Shown here: in pieces, positions 12,131-23,239 of the stretch | Layout of the letters: every line of letters begins with the position of its first letter | How positions within the stretch are numbered: the first letter of the stretch is position 1 | DNA from: Ceratopteris richardii | Taxonomy: Eukaryota > Streptophyta > Polypodiopsida > Polypodiales > Pteridaceae | Length of the DNA: 64,000 nucleotides | Direction of reading: 5' to 3' | Assembly: GCA_020310875.1 (NCBI GenBank) | Contig: CM035439.1 | Location: forward strand, 134,704,753 to 134,768,752 | The notes under the pieces: model-generated | What the model saw: only the letters and a program-made list of their open reading frames with translations | The model's database searches: none | What the model was told of the DNA's origin: nothing | Program-made: the position numbers and the translations under genes

Positions 12131-12604
12131 CTAAAAATTCAACAAATGTAAAGAATGATGAAGCTAACATGGCTCAAGATTTTTGGGCATGTGTTGTTAC
12201 ATGTCATTATGATGCTTCTTTACAATCTAAATGTATGGTTGTGAGTGAGGCTGATTCGGATTGGTTCTTTGATAAAGGTTCTTCAAAGCACATAACATCA
12301 TGCAAAAGATCTTTTGCCTCTTTGAAAGATGCACCTAAAGGAGGACATGTGGTGTGTGCAAACAATGCCTCTTATCCTATCATTGGAGTAGGAGAAATTG
12401 AGCTTATAGCTGCAAATAGAGGTGTGATTCTCTTGAAAAATGCATTGTATGTGCCCGGTATCAAGAAGAACTTAATTTCAGTTTTGTTGATTGCCAAAGC
12501 TAGACTTCATGTACACTTTGTTGATGATAAGTGTATGGTTCATGATTTCAGCAATGGTGATGTTATCGTGATGTCCGGTACATTATGTAATAGTTTGTAT
12601 CGCT
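12121..12604 (+). pseudogene. Protease of Copia B
   Basis: The stretch DWFFDKGSSKHITSC corresponds to the Copia aspartic protease active site, normally D-S-G or D-T-G followed by A/S-S-x-H. Here the middle residue is lysine, so the site should be inactive. Downstream VLLKNALYVPGIKKNLISV and MVHDFSNGDVIVMSG are standard Copia protease C-terminal motifs. The ORF leaves frame at about 12604, where most of the integrase has been deleted. Confidence 0.85.
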
Positions 12605-13030
12605 GTGCCATATACACCTCAACAAAATGGTGTTGCCGAGCGTAAAAATAGGACTCTTCTTGAAATGGCACGATGCATGGTTAAAGGAAAGCATCTTCTT
12701 GATAAGTTTTGGATGGAAGCGGTCATGTGTGCAAATTATGTGTTGAATCGCTGCCCTACAAAAGCATTGAGAGTCATCACTCCTTATGAGGCTTGGAATG
12801 GTCATAACCCTATGGTTAGTCATATGCGTGTGTTTGGTTGTTTGGCATATGCTCTTGTGCCATCACAACAACATCACAAACTTGAGGACAAGGCAAAGAA
12901 ATGCATATTTGCTGGTTATAGTGCTGAAAGTAAGGGATATCGATTATACCATCCATTGAAGAACACAATTATTGTGAATCTACACTCATGCCTTTGTTCT
13001 AAAATGGTGCGCTTGACTATGGCCATGTAG
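12605..13030 (+). pseudogene. Integrase C-terminal part of Copia B
   Basis: Begins abruptly with YTPQQNGVAERKNR, the segment holding the last catalytic glutamate of a Copia integrase, and continues through FGCLAYALVPSQQHHKLEDKAKKCIF and GYRLYHP. The GAG-pre-integrase zinc module and the first two catalytic aspartates are missing, an internal deletion of several hundred bases compared with Copia G. The frame shifts again before 13030. Confidence 0.85.
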
Positions 13031-13225
13031 ATCAGCCAACTAAGGCTCAAAGGGCTGAAAAATTCCAACCAAATAGGGCTGAAAATGTAGAGAATTTCCA
13101 GCCAAACATGGCTGAAAAACTTCAACAAAAAAATTTCAAAACTGCTGGAAATTTCCAGTCATATATGGCTGAACATTTGCATCAAAATATGGCTGAAAAT
13201 GAGCATGAAATTCAGCCCACGCATG
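13031..13225 (+). repeat. Degenerate coding repeats in the Copia B linker
   Basis: Between integrase and RT the reading frame runs through imperfect repeats about 25-60 bp apart, built on CCAAACATGGCTGAAAA. In translation they give FQPNRAEN, FQPNMAEK, FQSYMAEH and HQNMAEN, a Q/N-rich low-complexity linker. Copia G and H lack this stretch at the matching place. Confidence 0.7.
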
Positions 13226-13284
13226 ATGTACATATTGAAGATGTTTTACATAATCAACGCATTTCTATCAAGAGTGCATAATCT

Positions 13285-14363
13285 ATGCCAAAGTGGCTAA
13301 AACAAACTTTGCAAGACAGAAAATTGAGTGCACCTTTACTTGGTAGAACAAGATCAAGCTCTCACCATGCATCAAGTAATTTTGTGGATTATTCTCTTAT
13401 TGCTACAACATGTAATGAAGAGCCACCTTCTTTCGAAGATGCATGTGATGATCCACAATGGATGAGTGCTATGCAATAAAAAATGGATTCTATACATAGA
13501 AATGGTACTTGGGAGTTATGTGAATTGCCAAAAGGAAAGAATGCCATTGGTACAAAGTGGGTTTATAAGATTAAGAGAAAATCTGATGGTAGCATTGATC
13601 GCTACAAAGCTAGATTGGTTGCCAAAGGATATGCGCAACAATATGGCATTGACTATGAGGAAACTTTTGCACCTACTTCACGCATGACTACCATTCGTAC
13701 CATGGTTGCATTGGCTGCCCATCGAGGTTGGAAAGTGCATCAGTTGGACATAAAAATAGCCTTCTTGAATGGTGATTTGCAAGAAGAGGTCTATGTGAAG
13801 CAACCTCCTAGATTTTCTATGAAAGGGAAAGAGCATATGGTTTGTCGCTTGCATAAAGCCTTGTATGGTCTCAAGCAAGCTCCACGTGCATGGTATGACA
13901 AAATACATAAGCACTTGATTGCTCTTGGCTTCACATGTAGTCCGATTGAAAGCACACTCTATGTACGCAAAAATGGGGCTGATCTTATAGTGCTTGTTCT
14001 TTATGTCGATGACATACTCTTGACTGGGTCATGTGGTGCAAAACTTAACATTCTTATGGCTGATTTGCAACATACTTTTGATGTCACTTATCTTGGTCTT
14101 TTGAGCTACTATCTTGGCATCCAATTTGTATCCGTTGAGGGGGGAATTGTTATGCATCAAGAAAAGTATGTTGAAAAACTACTTCAGCGTTTTGACTTTG
14201 AGGATTGCAAGCCAGTTTCCACACCAGTTGAGACAAGATTCAGGTTCTCAGTTGAGGATTCCAGTGATACATTTGACACTTCTCTTTATCAGCAAGCTGT
14301 GGGATGTCATATATATGCATGCAACACAAGGCCAGATATACAGTATGTAGTTAGGACCGTCTG
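13285..14363 (+). pseudogene. Reverse transcriptase of Copia B (truncated)
   Basis: RVT_2 family. WMSAMQ is followed by a TAA at 13477 and then an open frame of about 293 codons: GTKWVYKIKRK, YKARLVAKGYAQQYGIDYEETFAP, QLDIKIAFLNGDL, LHKALYGLKQAPRAWY and the catalytic YVDDILLTG (near 14005). It ends at RPDIQYVVRTV where the element is cut; RNase H is missing. This is the best-preserved reading frame of Copia B. Confidence 0.9.
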
Positions 14364-14377
14364 AAGCTTGCTCCAGT

Positions 14378-17255
14378 GTACTTGTGGTAAATATTGGTGA
14401 ACTATTGGCGGAGCTGCATCCTACATCACAGCCACCAGAATTTCAAGGATTCCCAGGACCTATGTCGATTGATGACCCTCCTAGGGGATATACCAAAAAA
14501 GTTCATCGCAATTCCCATTGGTTTCAAGGTTTAGTAGGACCTTTGGTGGATGGAGATTTCATTTTTGATGCTACGTTGACTTTTGATAGTAGTAAGTGGG
14601 GCAAGTACCAGCTTTTCTCTAGAGAATTTGAAGCGCTCCAAAATATAGAAGACTTAAAGCACGTTTGGGCTAGAGCAGGTTTTACAGAATACTTCAGTGA
14701 TCCATTGCCCAAACCGGATTTTTATAGATGTTAGTACCTAGTGACCACTCTGACAGCCTCCGAAAACAAGGACTTGCCATGCACTTTTATTCTGCCGTCT
14801 TTAGTGAATAACCCCCCTTTCAAAAAGTTTTACCTCTCAAAGGATTTGATTTGAGCTACAATTAAGATCCGTGGAACTCACACATCAACAGAGCGACAAA
14901 GGCTGATTCGAGAGCCTATGAAGCGTGGTGATGTTATCAAATGGGAAGACATCTCGGCCATCACACCTGAGCTATCTAAGCCATTACGCATATGTATGCA
15001 ACACTTTGCATTCTCGGCTCAAGATCGTTTTACTATGCCTCACAAGCATATTTGGTTTGGATTGTATTTATCTTGTATTGGGCCCCAAAAAGTAGATCTG
15101 GCAAGTTGGATTATTGATTAGTTGTATCTAGCACAACAAAGATGGGAAAGAAAGAAAGTTATCCATGGATGTTGTGCTCTCACGAGAATTATGTATATGT
15201 GTTTGGCATACGACTTGCCTATAGAGCGTGCAATGAAAAGTGAAGAGTTGAAGGGATTTAAAGGGACAACCAAGAAAGCTAGAAAAGCTAGCAAGGGACA
15301 AACAGGAAAGTGCATGCACAGAACTATCCCATGCCTACAAGTTCCAGAGTCCCGATCACCTCAACCCTCTCCAGTGCAATCTCCTACGGAACCCCCTGCA
15401 TCCGTACAACCCATTCGCATACGGCTGTCACGACCTGTCATCACAAAAGGAACTACTAGTACCATTACCTCTCAAGCAACCACCGTCCAAGAACCTACCA
15501 ATACAACAGCAGAAATTCCCACCTCCATTGGTGCAGAAGCGTTTACTTTCCCTATACCCAACATGGAAGCGGAACCAATGAACACCATGTTTCATTTTGA
15601 AATGCCGGATGCTTTTTCAAATGAATTTCAATTTTCAAAAGGATAATTTTTCTCTTAGGAATATGAACGCCCAAGTTACCCTACCACTCCCATGATCAAT
15701 CTCAAGGGCAAGTAGTCTCCAGTTCCGAAGAAGAAAGGACAGAAACAGATGATGATGATGGAGATGATGAAGCCAGCCAGGCCAGTCATGACTCTCAAGA
15801 ACATGTACAGTCTGACACACAGGAACAACAAACTGACACCCAGGGTGACACAAGCACGCATGAGGATGAAACATTTGAACCTGCGGCTTATACATTGGCA
15901 ATCAAGAAACTATACTGCACCATGCAAGCAGTTTGGGCACGTTAAAAGCTATCGCAAGAAGAAAGCCAAGTGCTTGTAGAACAGGAACTCACCACAGGAG
16001 GCTTCGAAGAAGCCTATATCCAAGGTTTCAGAGAACTAGTCAAATCAGTAGGCACTAATGAAGCATTACGATGTTTGCCGAGGAAGCCACTACCACAGTT
16101 TGACCCACGCCAAATTCGCTTACTATCAAAACCGGGTCAATATATTTGTGTATCAATGGATGGACAGTCTTCACAATAGGCCAGGGAAGCACGCCTTATT
16201 CCTGAAGGATCTTTGGCAGAAGAAACGATCGTCATCGAATCCCTACCCCACACTTCTACTGTAAATACCACCACTGTTGTCGAAGTATCCACCACACCAA
16301 CTGCTCCTCTTTCACCTCCCGTCCCTCCAGTCTCTCTTATACACCCTACCTCTCCCAAACCATCCACATCCTTCGATAGTGCGGTAGCAGAAGCCTTTGT
16401 TGCCTCCATTCCTCCCACCCTTTCCGCACCTACACAACCTAGCCTCCCGCCTAGGACTTCAACCCTTCTATCCAGTCCATTTCTCCATCAATCCATCCCT
16501 TCCTTCCCCACCCCTTCAAGAACCCTATTCCCATTTCCACCTCCATTGACCTTCTCCCCCATCTCACCTCCCCGACCCACTGTATTCCCTCTTTCCCCTC
16601 TCCACCAAGTAGTACAAGAGACCCCATCTGTAAATTATTCTGCCACTTTTGTAAATCATGTATTTACACCCACACACGTACCCACTATCACTCCACTCTT
16701 CACGATCACTGCACTTGACACCACATCCAGTGATATGGACATATCACCACCCACGGCACCACCACTCACCTCATCCATTTCACCACCACATTTAGGCACA
16801 TCACATTTTTCCACAGTCACTACTGCATCCACTTTCCCATCCCTATTCCCCCTTCCCCTTGCATCAACACCCACACCCACAGCAACTTCACTCACTCCAA
16901 CATTAATACTATCACCCACACTCGACACTGCATTCTGTCAGATGTTCGCATGCATGACGCAAGTGAGAGATAAATTCACATCTCTAGGTATCAGTTATCA
17001 GACGCTGCAGTAGACCACGAATGACTTACATTCATAGCTAAATTCGTTATCAGTCAAGAATGCCTCCCTTACACATGCTACCAAGAGCTACAAGAGGCCT
17101 ACCACAAACTTGAACTCAAAAGTGAACAGAAGACAAAAGAGGCCATTACAGATATTGACAATTTGTTAAGGGCTCAAACCATTTGCAATGTGACGCTCAC
17201 TAGAAACATGGGTCTACTCAGATGCCACCTGGCAGGCGCCAATCTTGTTTTGCAT
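14378..17255 (+). pseudogene. 3' ORF of Gypsy A (unknown protein, N-terminal two thirds)
   Basis: Homologous along its length to the 3' ORF of F (49936-54034). It shows NSHWFQGLVGPLVDGD, SREFEALQNIEDLKHVW, PKPDFYRC, then MQHFAFSAQDRFTMPHKHIW and VIHGCCALTRIMYMCLAYDLP. An acidic stretch follows (15720-15870), a segment about 15970-16180, and a long P/S/T-rich tract (16213-16930) with the conserved MDISPPTAP, ending in remnants of the coiled coil (about 17100-17250). Stops include 14733, 14854, 15119, 15644, 15943 and 16177. No signal peptide or membrane segment is apparent, so it is not an obvious envelope gene. I do not recognise the family. Confidence 0.75.
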
Positions 17256-19223
17256 TACACTTGGTCATGATTTAGTAGATTTGACAAAGAATTGCATTCA
17301 AAGAAAGAAAAGCAACAGATATATGTTTTGACTCATATGTGTATGAGTTATATTTTAGTTAAAGCTTTTTAGCATGCAGCTGATATGTTTTCTCAAAGAA
17401 TTCTCGGAGTGTCAATACAGAGCTACTTGGTATATGACAAGTTACAGAGAAGTATATTTCTTCTTTATCTAACTCTTGAGGTAAAAGAGTTTTTTGTAGT
17501 AGATGTTGAAGACTTGGGTTGAGGTTTTTTGTTTGAAAAGGTTACCTCATATTCATTATTTTCAGTAAACTTCAAAAAATTCAGATTTTTGTTGAAACCA
17601 GTCAGTTGAAGAATCTACTTTCTATGGTTGTCTTGATTTTTAGATACATGCTTGTATTCAAAAAGGTGTTCCATCAAATCCTATCACTTGATTGAGAAGT
17701 GGAGTTAGCCAAAGGAAAGTCAAGCAGGTACTATTCACATTTCACCCGGGAAGAATATGAAAAGATAAAGTATCAACTTGTAGCTTTTGGAGTTCTCAAG
17801 GTGAGAAGTTTGTGCACTTATATTTCAAGTAGGAATTGCAGATTCTTGAGAAAGATTTGTTTGAAGAAAAGTTTTACACCTTTGTGAGAAGCATGAACAC
17901 TTGGAGACATTCAGGTAGCAAATCAAACATTCAGTCATGAAGGTTTGATGAGAGCAGATTCTACACAGGTATTTTGTTGGAGAGATTGATCTTGGATGAT
18001 TTTGAATGATCTTGAAGATCTTGAGTATTTATGAGTCAGTTGTCTATCCTTTGTTTATAAGGTTCTTAGCATTGGAAGAAGTAAGTCAAAGATTTAGATT
18101 CTATCTGATTAGTGTTGCAGAGAGATAGAAGAAGATACTTGTTATATTGCAGAAAGGTTACGAATCTTAAAATACTTTCAGCAAGGTTTTTATGATAGAT
18201 AAGCTAACCTTATTCTAGATTTTGGGAAGCTGAGGAGTAAAACAGTGAAAGTCATTAGCATCTGTAGTGCTAATAAAAAGGATTCAGAATGTTTGTTTTA
18301 GATACACGTATTTGATCACTAAAAATCAGATTTATTGAAAGAAGGAAGACATTCCAGATTTCATAAAGTCTGATATACTTGAAGAATTCTAGATACTAGT
18401 GTTAAATAATCTAGAGGGGTGATGAAACATGAAGACTTATTTTCAGCCATATGTAAAAGAATGAAGAGTCATTTCTATAGGTATTCCTATTTCATGTATT
18501 CCTATATTTCGTTTGTCAGTTTCTCTTTATGTTCTAGCTTTGTAAGAAGAAGGAAGAAGGAGAATGTCTGGAGAAAGTTCCTGTTAGGTGTTCCTATTCA
18601 GGAGAAGGTTCCAGAATTCTATTGAAGAGAAGCTTGATATTTTAGAGAGGTATGTTTAAGAGGTGCACACATTTATGTTTATACCAGATTCTGAAGGAAA
18701 GAGGTATGAAAGACTTACAGATTGAACAAGGATGAAGACATGATGACATCATAGATTTTTTTGATGAGACTCATGATTTGAGTTGGGTTGAGTTGACTTG
18801 AGTACAGTCAGAGATGAACTAGTAGTGTTCATAATACACTAAGTTGTGAGTTGTCAGTCACAGGTTCCAAGATTCAGTTCTTGATTATGTTTAGTGTATT
18901 TACATGACACAACAAAAGTACGTTGAGAAAGCTTTCGTAAGGTAAATGCAAATATGTGGATCCTAGTGTATGTTTTCAGGTTTGAGAAGACAGGAGATAG
19001 CAGGTTCAGAGCCAGTACTTGCTACATTTGATGTCAAGCAAATGATTGCTTGATGTGTGCACTATTGGATATCTAGTTTGCATATTTTCTCAGGTATTAT
19101 GGTTCATATTCAGCAAATTCAGTTTTGTGAAGTTTGAAGGAAATTCAAATTCAGTTTTGAAGAAGACTTTTGAAGAAAAGATTTAAAGATCAAGTCAGCA
19201 GTACAAGCTTCAAGCTTTTGATG

Positions 19224-19339
19224 GTTTGCAACTTGTGATAGTTTGCAACTTGTGATAGTTTGCAACTTGTGATAGTTTGCAACTTGTGATAGTTTGCAAC
19301 TTGTGATAGTTTGCAACTTGTGATAGTTTGCAAGATCTA
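19224..19339 (+). repeat. 17-bp tandem repeat, six copies plus a partial
   Basis: The unit GTTTGCAACTTGTGATA begins at 19224, 19241, 19258, 19275, 19292 and 19309, with a truncated seventh from 19326. The copies are identical, indicating recent slippage. It lies about 40 bp before the polypurine tract of J. Confidence 0.95.
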
Positions 19340-19365
19340 GTTTTAGTTTGTACCAAGATGACATT

Positions 19366-19376
19366 GCAGGGGGAAT
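19366..19376 (+). promoter_or_regulatory. Polypurine tract of element J
   Basis: GCAGGGGGAAT directly precedes the LTR start TGTTGGAAAC. This is the position and composition of a plus-strand primer, so the LTR at 19377 is a 3' LTR and not a solo LTR. Confidence 0.75.
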
Positions 19377-20740
19377 TGTTGGAAACAATGTCATATAATA
19401 CATTGGCCATTCTTCAAATTTTCTCAGAACAGTACACTATGTGTAGTGTCTTGTAGTAGGTCCTCTACAACCAAAGGCATTGGGTGCCATGGATAAAGCA
19501 AGTGCTTCCTATTGCTGTGACGCGAGTTCAAGTCCTACAGGCAGCACTCCGAATCACGATAATTTTGTTTTATGCTTTTCAAAAGAAAATGGACGAAATG
19601 CGATTGATTTTGATCGTAGTTTTCTCTTAAGCGATTGTATTGCTTGTGCTTTATTGAGTGCTTTTGGAGGAGCTTTTCAAGGGATAATCAAGACTATATA
19701 AGAAGAGCCATCGGCTCGTTGTAAACATCCTTCACCTAATTCAACACAAGATTTGGAGCTTTGTTCCCTCAATAGAGGTGGTGCTTCTTTGCACATGGGG
19801 CAGCCATGGTGCTTTTTTGGAGCATGTTGAGGAGCAGCTATGGAGTTCTTCTTGGAGGAGAAGCGTGTGCTCACACTCTTGCTTATGGGGAGGACTTGCC
19901 CATCAGCAGCTTGGTGGTGTGGATCGACCATTCACATGATGTATTTGAAGATTGTCTTCAACATGAAGATTTCGGGTTACTTCAAAGACATTGGATGGTG
20001 GTTAACATAAGATTTACATCTTATGTTAAAAATTCATGTACATATTCTCTTTATGCACACAGGTACTACTTAGAGTTTATGGAGGCAGTGGCATCCATAT
20101 CAGGAGGAGTCCTATTTGGCATATGTACAAGAGAATCAGTACATGTATGCTTTATGCATATTTGGATGAGGTGTTCAAGAGGGTATATTCATATGAGTTT
20201 GAGGATTTCTCACAGCAAACTTGTTAGCATTCTTTGCTACTTTTGTAAGTATGTGATCTTTTCACACACATGTCTGACTTAGGGTCTTCCATAGCCTAAG
20301 TTCAGATGAGGGTTTGCTGATTATCAATTTCACACTGATCCTTCCTCTTTTTGTCACTCATATATACTCTTCTACAACCTATTAGGTCACACATCTCATG
20401 CATATTCATATTTTTGTCTATACATCTGAATATGTTTGTTACATTTGTACATTCATTCATCCATCTATTTCTGTTCACATAGAGCAGTTGAGAGTTTTGC
20501 TCCCACATTGTACATTGAACATTGGTATATATGATAGTGTGAGTAAGCAGTGGCTTACATAATACTTTACACATGTTGTCTAATCTTTCTCTATCTTTGT
20601 CTCATCATTTGTATGATTAAGTGTGGTATGTTCATGTTTTGTCAATATTGGAAGATTGCTGGAATCTGTGTTGTTGATCTTGGAAACCTATGGAACCTTG
20701 GACCTGTGGTATTAGTAATGGGCCCACTAAATTTCCAACA
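19377..20740 (+). repeat. 3' LTR of element J (1364 bp)
   Basis: Begins TGTTGGAAAC and ends ATTTCCAACA, giving 9-bp perfect inverted termini (TGTTGGAAA and TTTCCAACA). Gypsy D coding sequence starts at the next base (20741), so the right border is exact. A TATA box (TATATAAGA, 19695-19703) is followed by a GC-containing stretch. A tRNA-like box A/box B pair lies at 19481-19535. No second copy is in the window. Confidence 0.8.
19481..19535 (+). promoter_or_regulatory. tRNA-like Pol III boxes inside the LTR of J
   Basis: TGGGTGCCATGG at 19481 resembles box A, and GTTCAAGTCC at 19526-19535 fits the box B consensus GTTCRANTCC. The spacing of 45 bases from start to start is that of a tRNA. The flanking stems do not fold into a good cloverleaf, so this is a tRNA-derived remnant (possibly a SINE head), not a tRNA gene. 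Confidence 0.35.
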
Positions 20741-22820
20741 TCTCATAAAGATGTGCCCCCAATACAATGGAACCCCATCCATAGAGCAATAGATGACATG
20801 GAGTTAGTGCACTCCATAGGATCAAGATCCTCATGGATGTATGAAGACACTCACTTATGGATGTACAAAATTGTAGTTGAAGAAGAGAAAAGATTATCTA
20901 TATAACAAGTAGGTACAAAGAAGCACCTTCGAGTAGTTCAAGACATAACCTATGCACCTATCATGTTCCTAGATGAAGAGTTTGAACCCCCTAGTTGTCA
21001 AAAATTCTAGCCACAAAGGACATAGCAGTCAATAAGGAACAATGGATGCCACACTATGATGAAGATGGCTATGACATTTTAGTCTTCACAAGAACCAATC
21101 ATGTATGACCCAATTATTGAAGAATGCAAACCTCATATGAGTGAACCCAAGGAAGGTAGTGATGACGATGAAGATTCCATTTTCACGGAGCTTTTTTGTG
21201 CTTTAGAGGAAGAGTACCTCTACTTGATAGAAGCCATAACTCAAAAGGAGGAAAAAACAAAACCAGAAGAAATGATGAAAGAAACCAAAAAGAAGAAAGG
21301 AGAGAAACCTGTAACCAATCTAGTAGAGGAAGAGACCCTCTTTGAAGTCCTTGAGAACTTCAAGAAATATGAAATAGAAGATCAAAAGGCCATGAGCAGG
21401 ATGCCTAATAGAGAAGCACTCACAGGAGTGGCTTATGATAACAAAGAGACAACTCAGAAAATTGTTGTAACCATAGAAAAGGTTGAATAATGATGTACAT
21501 ACATGGACATGATTTGATTGATGATGAGGAGAAAGAGTTGATAGCATTGTTTAGAGAGTGTAGAGATTTGTTTGCATGGAGTCACAAAGACTTGAAGGGA
21601 GTAGACCCAGACATTTGCTAACATAGAATTCCTATGTCCTTAGATGCCAAACCAATGAAGCAGGAACATTACACTTATAATGATACTTATGCAGCCAAGA
21701 TCAAAGAGGAAATAGATTTTTTAACAGAAGCTAGATTTATCTATGAAATTGAGCATGTGAAAAGGGTATCCCCCATTGTAGTAGTGCCCAAAAAGAATGG
21801 AAAATTGTGTGTGTGCATTAACTTAAAGAAGGTTAACGTGGCCACTCTCATAGATAGCGATCCGCTTTCTATCACTGAACACCTATTAGAACAAGTAGCA
21901 AGCAAGGAAGTTTATAGCTTCCTTGATGGATTTTTTGGCTAAAATCAAGTAGCTATTGGCCTGACGGACCAACTCAAGATAGATTTTGCCACAAAGCGAG
22001 GTATTTTTGCATTTTGTGTGATGCCGTTTGGGCTCATCAATGCCCGTGCTACATTTCAAAGGTTGATGTGTCATGTGTTCAAGGAGTTCTTGTGAAAGAA
22101 GTTAGAGGTCTATGTTGATGACTTATGCACTCATTCAAACATTAGGCAAACACACATCCCTGAGTTGAAATCAATCTTTGATAAATGTAGAGAATATCAA
22201 GTCTGCTTGAATCGGGAAAAGTGTGTTTTCATGGTGAGACAAGGCAAGATTTTAGGACACATACTGTCAAAGAATGGTATATCAACAGATGAGGATAAAG
22301 TTAAAGCCATTGCTGAGTTACACTAGACCCAAGAATGTTAAGGAAGCACAAGCGTTCATGGGACATTGTGGTTACTATTGATGTTTTATCCACATGTATG
22401 CCATCATTGCAAAGCCTTTTGTACAAACTTTAGACTCATTTCAAGTGGACAGATGATTGTGAAAACTCTTTTGATGAGCTTAGACAATGATTGTGTTCAA
22501 CACCAATATTGACTACACCGGATTGCAATAAGTCATTCCATGTTCATGTGGATGCTTCCAATTATGCACTTGGGTATGTGCTAGCACAAACTATGGGTGA
22601 AGGTAATTGATCTTCCAATCGCTTATGTAAGTAGGCAGTTGAATGTAGCATAGCAAAATTATACCACCACAGAAAGAGAAGGATTATGCATGACCTATAC
22701 AATCACAAAGTTTACACATTATTTTCTTGCAAATAAGTTTAAATTCTTTACAGATCATTAGACTTTACTTTATCTAAAGAATAAACCTTGCAATACTAGC
22801 AAATTAGTAAGATGGTTTCT
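20741..22820 (+). pseudogene. Acidic linker, RT and RNase H of Gypsy D
   Basis: Begins in the segment after protease 1 (KDVPPIQWNPIHRA), then WMYEDTHLWMYK and the acidic linker (21101-21490, LFEVLENFKKYEIEDQKAM). RT motifs follow: VVVPKKNGKLCVCINLKKVN, FLDGFFG, VMPFGLINARATFQRLM and YVDD at 22111-22122. RNase H covers about 22510-22800. Stops include 20903, 21488, 21940 and 22094, and there is a frame shift at about 22320. The coding sequence is cut at 22820 by the TRIM. Confidence 0.88.
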
Positions 22821-22960
22821 TGTTGGGAATTGAACTCACGACCTCCCGGTTAGGAGTGCGATGGGCTAACCACTTGCCCCAAAAGCCATGGTTGAGGATT
22901 ACTTCCTAATCCTCTCTCTTAAGGCGTGGTTCAACCATCTCCTACTAGGATTATGTGACA
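22821..22960 (-). repeat. TRIM LTR (3' LTR in element orientation)
   Basis: 140 bp, TGTTGGGAAT...TTATGTGACA on the plus strand. The two copies look identical by eye. It contains nested inverted repeats: ATGGTTGA (22888-22895) with TCAACCAT (22931-22938), enclosing GAGGATTA (22894-22901) with TAATCCTC (22907-22914). Confidence 0.95.
22826..22881 (-). promoter_or_regulatory. tRNA-like box A/box B module in the TRIM LTR
   Basis: On the minus strand, TGGGGCAAGTGG (complement of 22870-22881) fits box A and GTTCAATTCC (complement of 22826-22835) fits box B, 46 bases apart start to start. GGGC/GCCC forms a D-stem and CTCC/GGAG an anticodon-like stem; the T-stem is partly paired. The second LTR repeats the module at 23245-23300. 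The B box lies seven bases from the LTR end. It may be a Pol III promoter or a tRNA-derived relic. Confidence 0.6.
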
Positions 22961-23239
22961 TTCCTTTCCCCTTAGACTGAGCATTGTCCTCAATGCTCAC
23001 TTGTGGACCCTTCTAACTCTTGGACCCACTTTCCATGCATGAGCACTTCCACCAACCTCAAACTCCAGCACATGGACCAAATTTGGACCTATCCCACCCT
23101 CTGTGGGTGTCCAAATGCCCATGCGCCTTCATCCAAGGCCAGTTTCACACTCACCATGGATAAGCGCTTTTTCCAAGTGCCCACGAATGAGGCGCAAACC
23201 TCCGTCTTGCCCATTTTCTCAACTAGGCTCTGATACCAA

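Larger units (their letters stand above)
10867..14377 (+). mobile_element. Truncated Ty1/copia element B inside Gypsy A
   Basis: Contains the last part of a 5' LTR, an initiator-Met primer site, gag, protease, the integrase C-terminus and RT, in Copia order. It ends within RT just after RPDIQYVV (about 14363), so RNase H and the 3' LTR are missing, and no target-site duplication is visible. Gypsy A homology resumes at about 14378. Because about 1.1 kb of Gypsy sequence is also absent here, a deletion spanning the right border is more likely than a simple insertion. Confidence 0.8.
1036..17255 (+). mobile_element. Ty3/gypsy element A, old and incomplete (5' LTR to part of 3' ORF)
   Basis: The order 5' LTR, tRNA-Asp primer site, leader array, gag, protease, RT, RNase H, integrase, second protease, 3' ORF is readable across the interval with many stops and frameshifts. 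It is interrupted at 10867-14377 by Copia B. Relative to Gypsy F, about 1.1 kb (second-protease end, W-V-P-K-K tail and spacer) is missing at that junction. Homology to F stops near 17255 in the coiled-coil part of the 3' ORF, so the end of the ORF and the 3' LTR are lost or outside. The five bases before the LTR are TCTCA, but no matching target-site copy can be assigned. A differs clearly from D in LTR sequence, so it is not the missing 5' half of D. Confidence 0.85.
17256..19376 (+). other. Non-coding internal 3' part of LTR element J
   Basis: About 2.1 kb without a convincing ORF, G/A- and T-rich, ending in a polypurine tract immediately before the LTR at 19377. A faint trace of a Copia RNase H end may lie at 17280-17410 (LTKN, then HAADMFSQR in another frame), which I hold only weakly. 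A 17-bp tandem array occupies 19224-19325. It is either the long 3' non-coding part of a Copia element or part of a non-coding LARD-type element. The 5' part of J was not found. Confidence 0.45.

Noticed and set aside
16656-16928. Minus-strand G/V-rich ORF opposite the P/T-rich tract (also 39634-39927 and 51840-52166)
   Set aside because: Shadow of the low-complexity coding tract on the plus strand; composition explains the absence of stops.
17699-17887. 62-codon ORF in the J interior
   Set aside because: No recognisable domain, isolated, length expected by chance.
19119-19410. Minus-strand ORFs with repeated CKLSQVANYHKLQ
   Set aside because: Produced by the 17-bp tandem repeat; two frames show the same effect.
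19481-19535. Functional tRNA gene in LTR J
   Set aside because: Box spacing fits, but acceptor and T stems do not pair and no clear anticodon loop is present.
22821-22960. Cassandra-type 5S rRNA sequence in the TRIM LTR
   Set aside because: No stretch resembling the 5S internal control region was found; the module is tRNA-like.
23003-23233. 76-codon ORF inside the TRIM
   Set aside because: Antisense to the element, no homology recognised, and TRIMs are expected to be non-coding.
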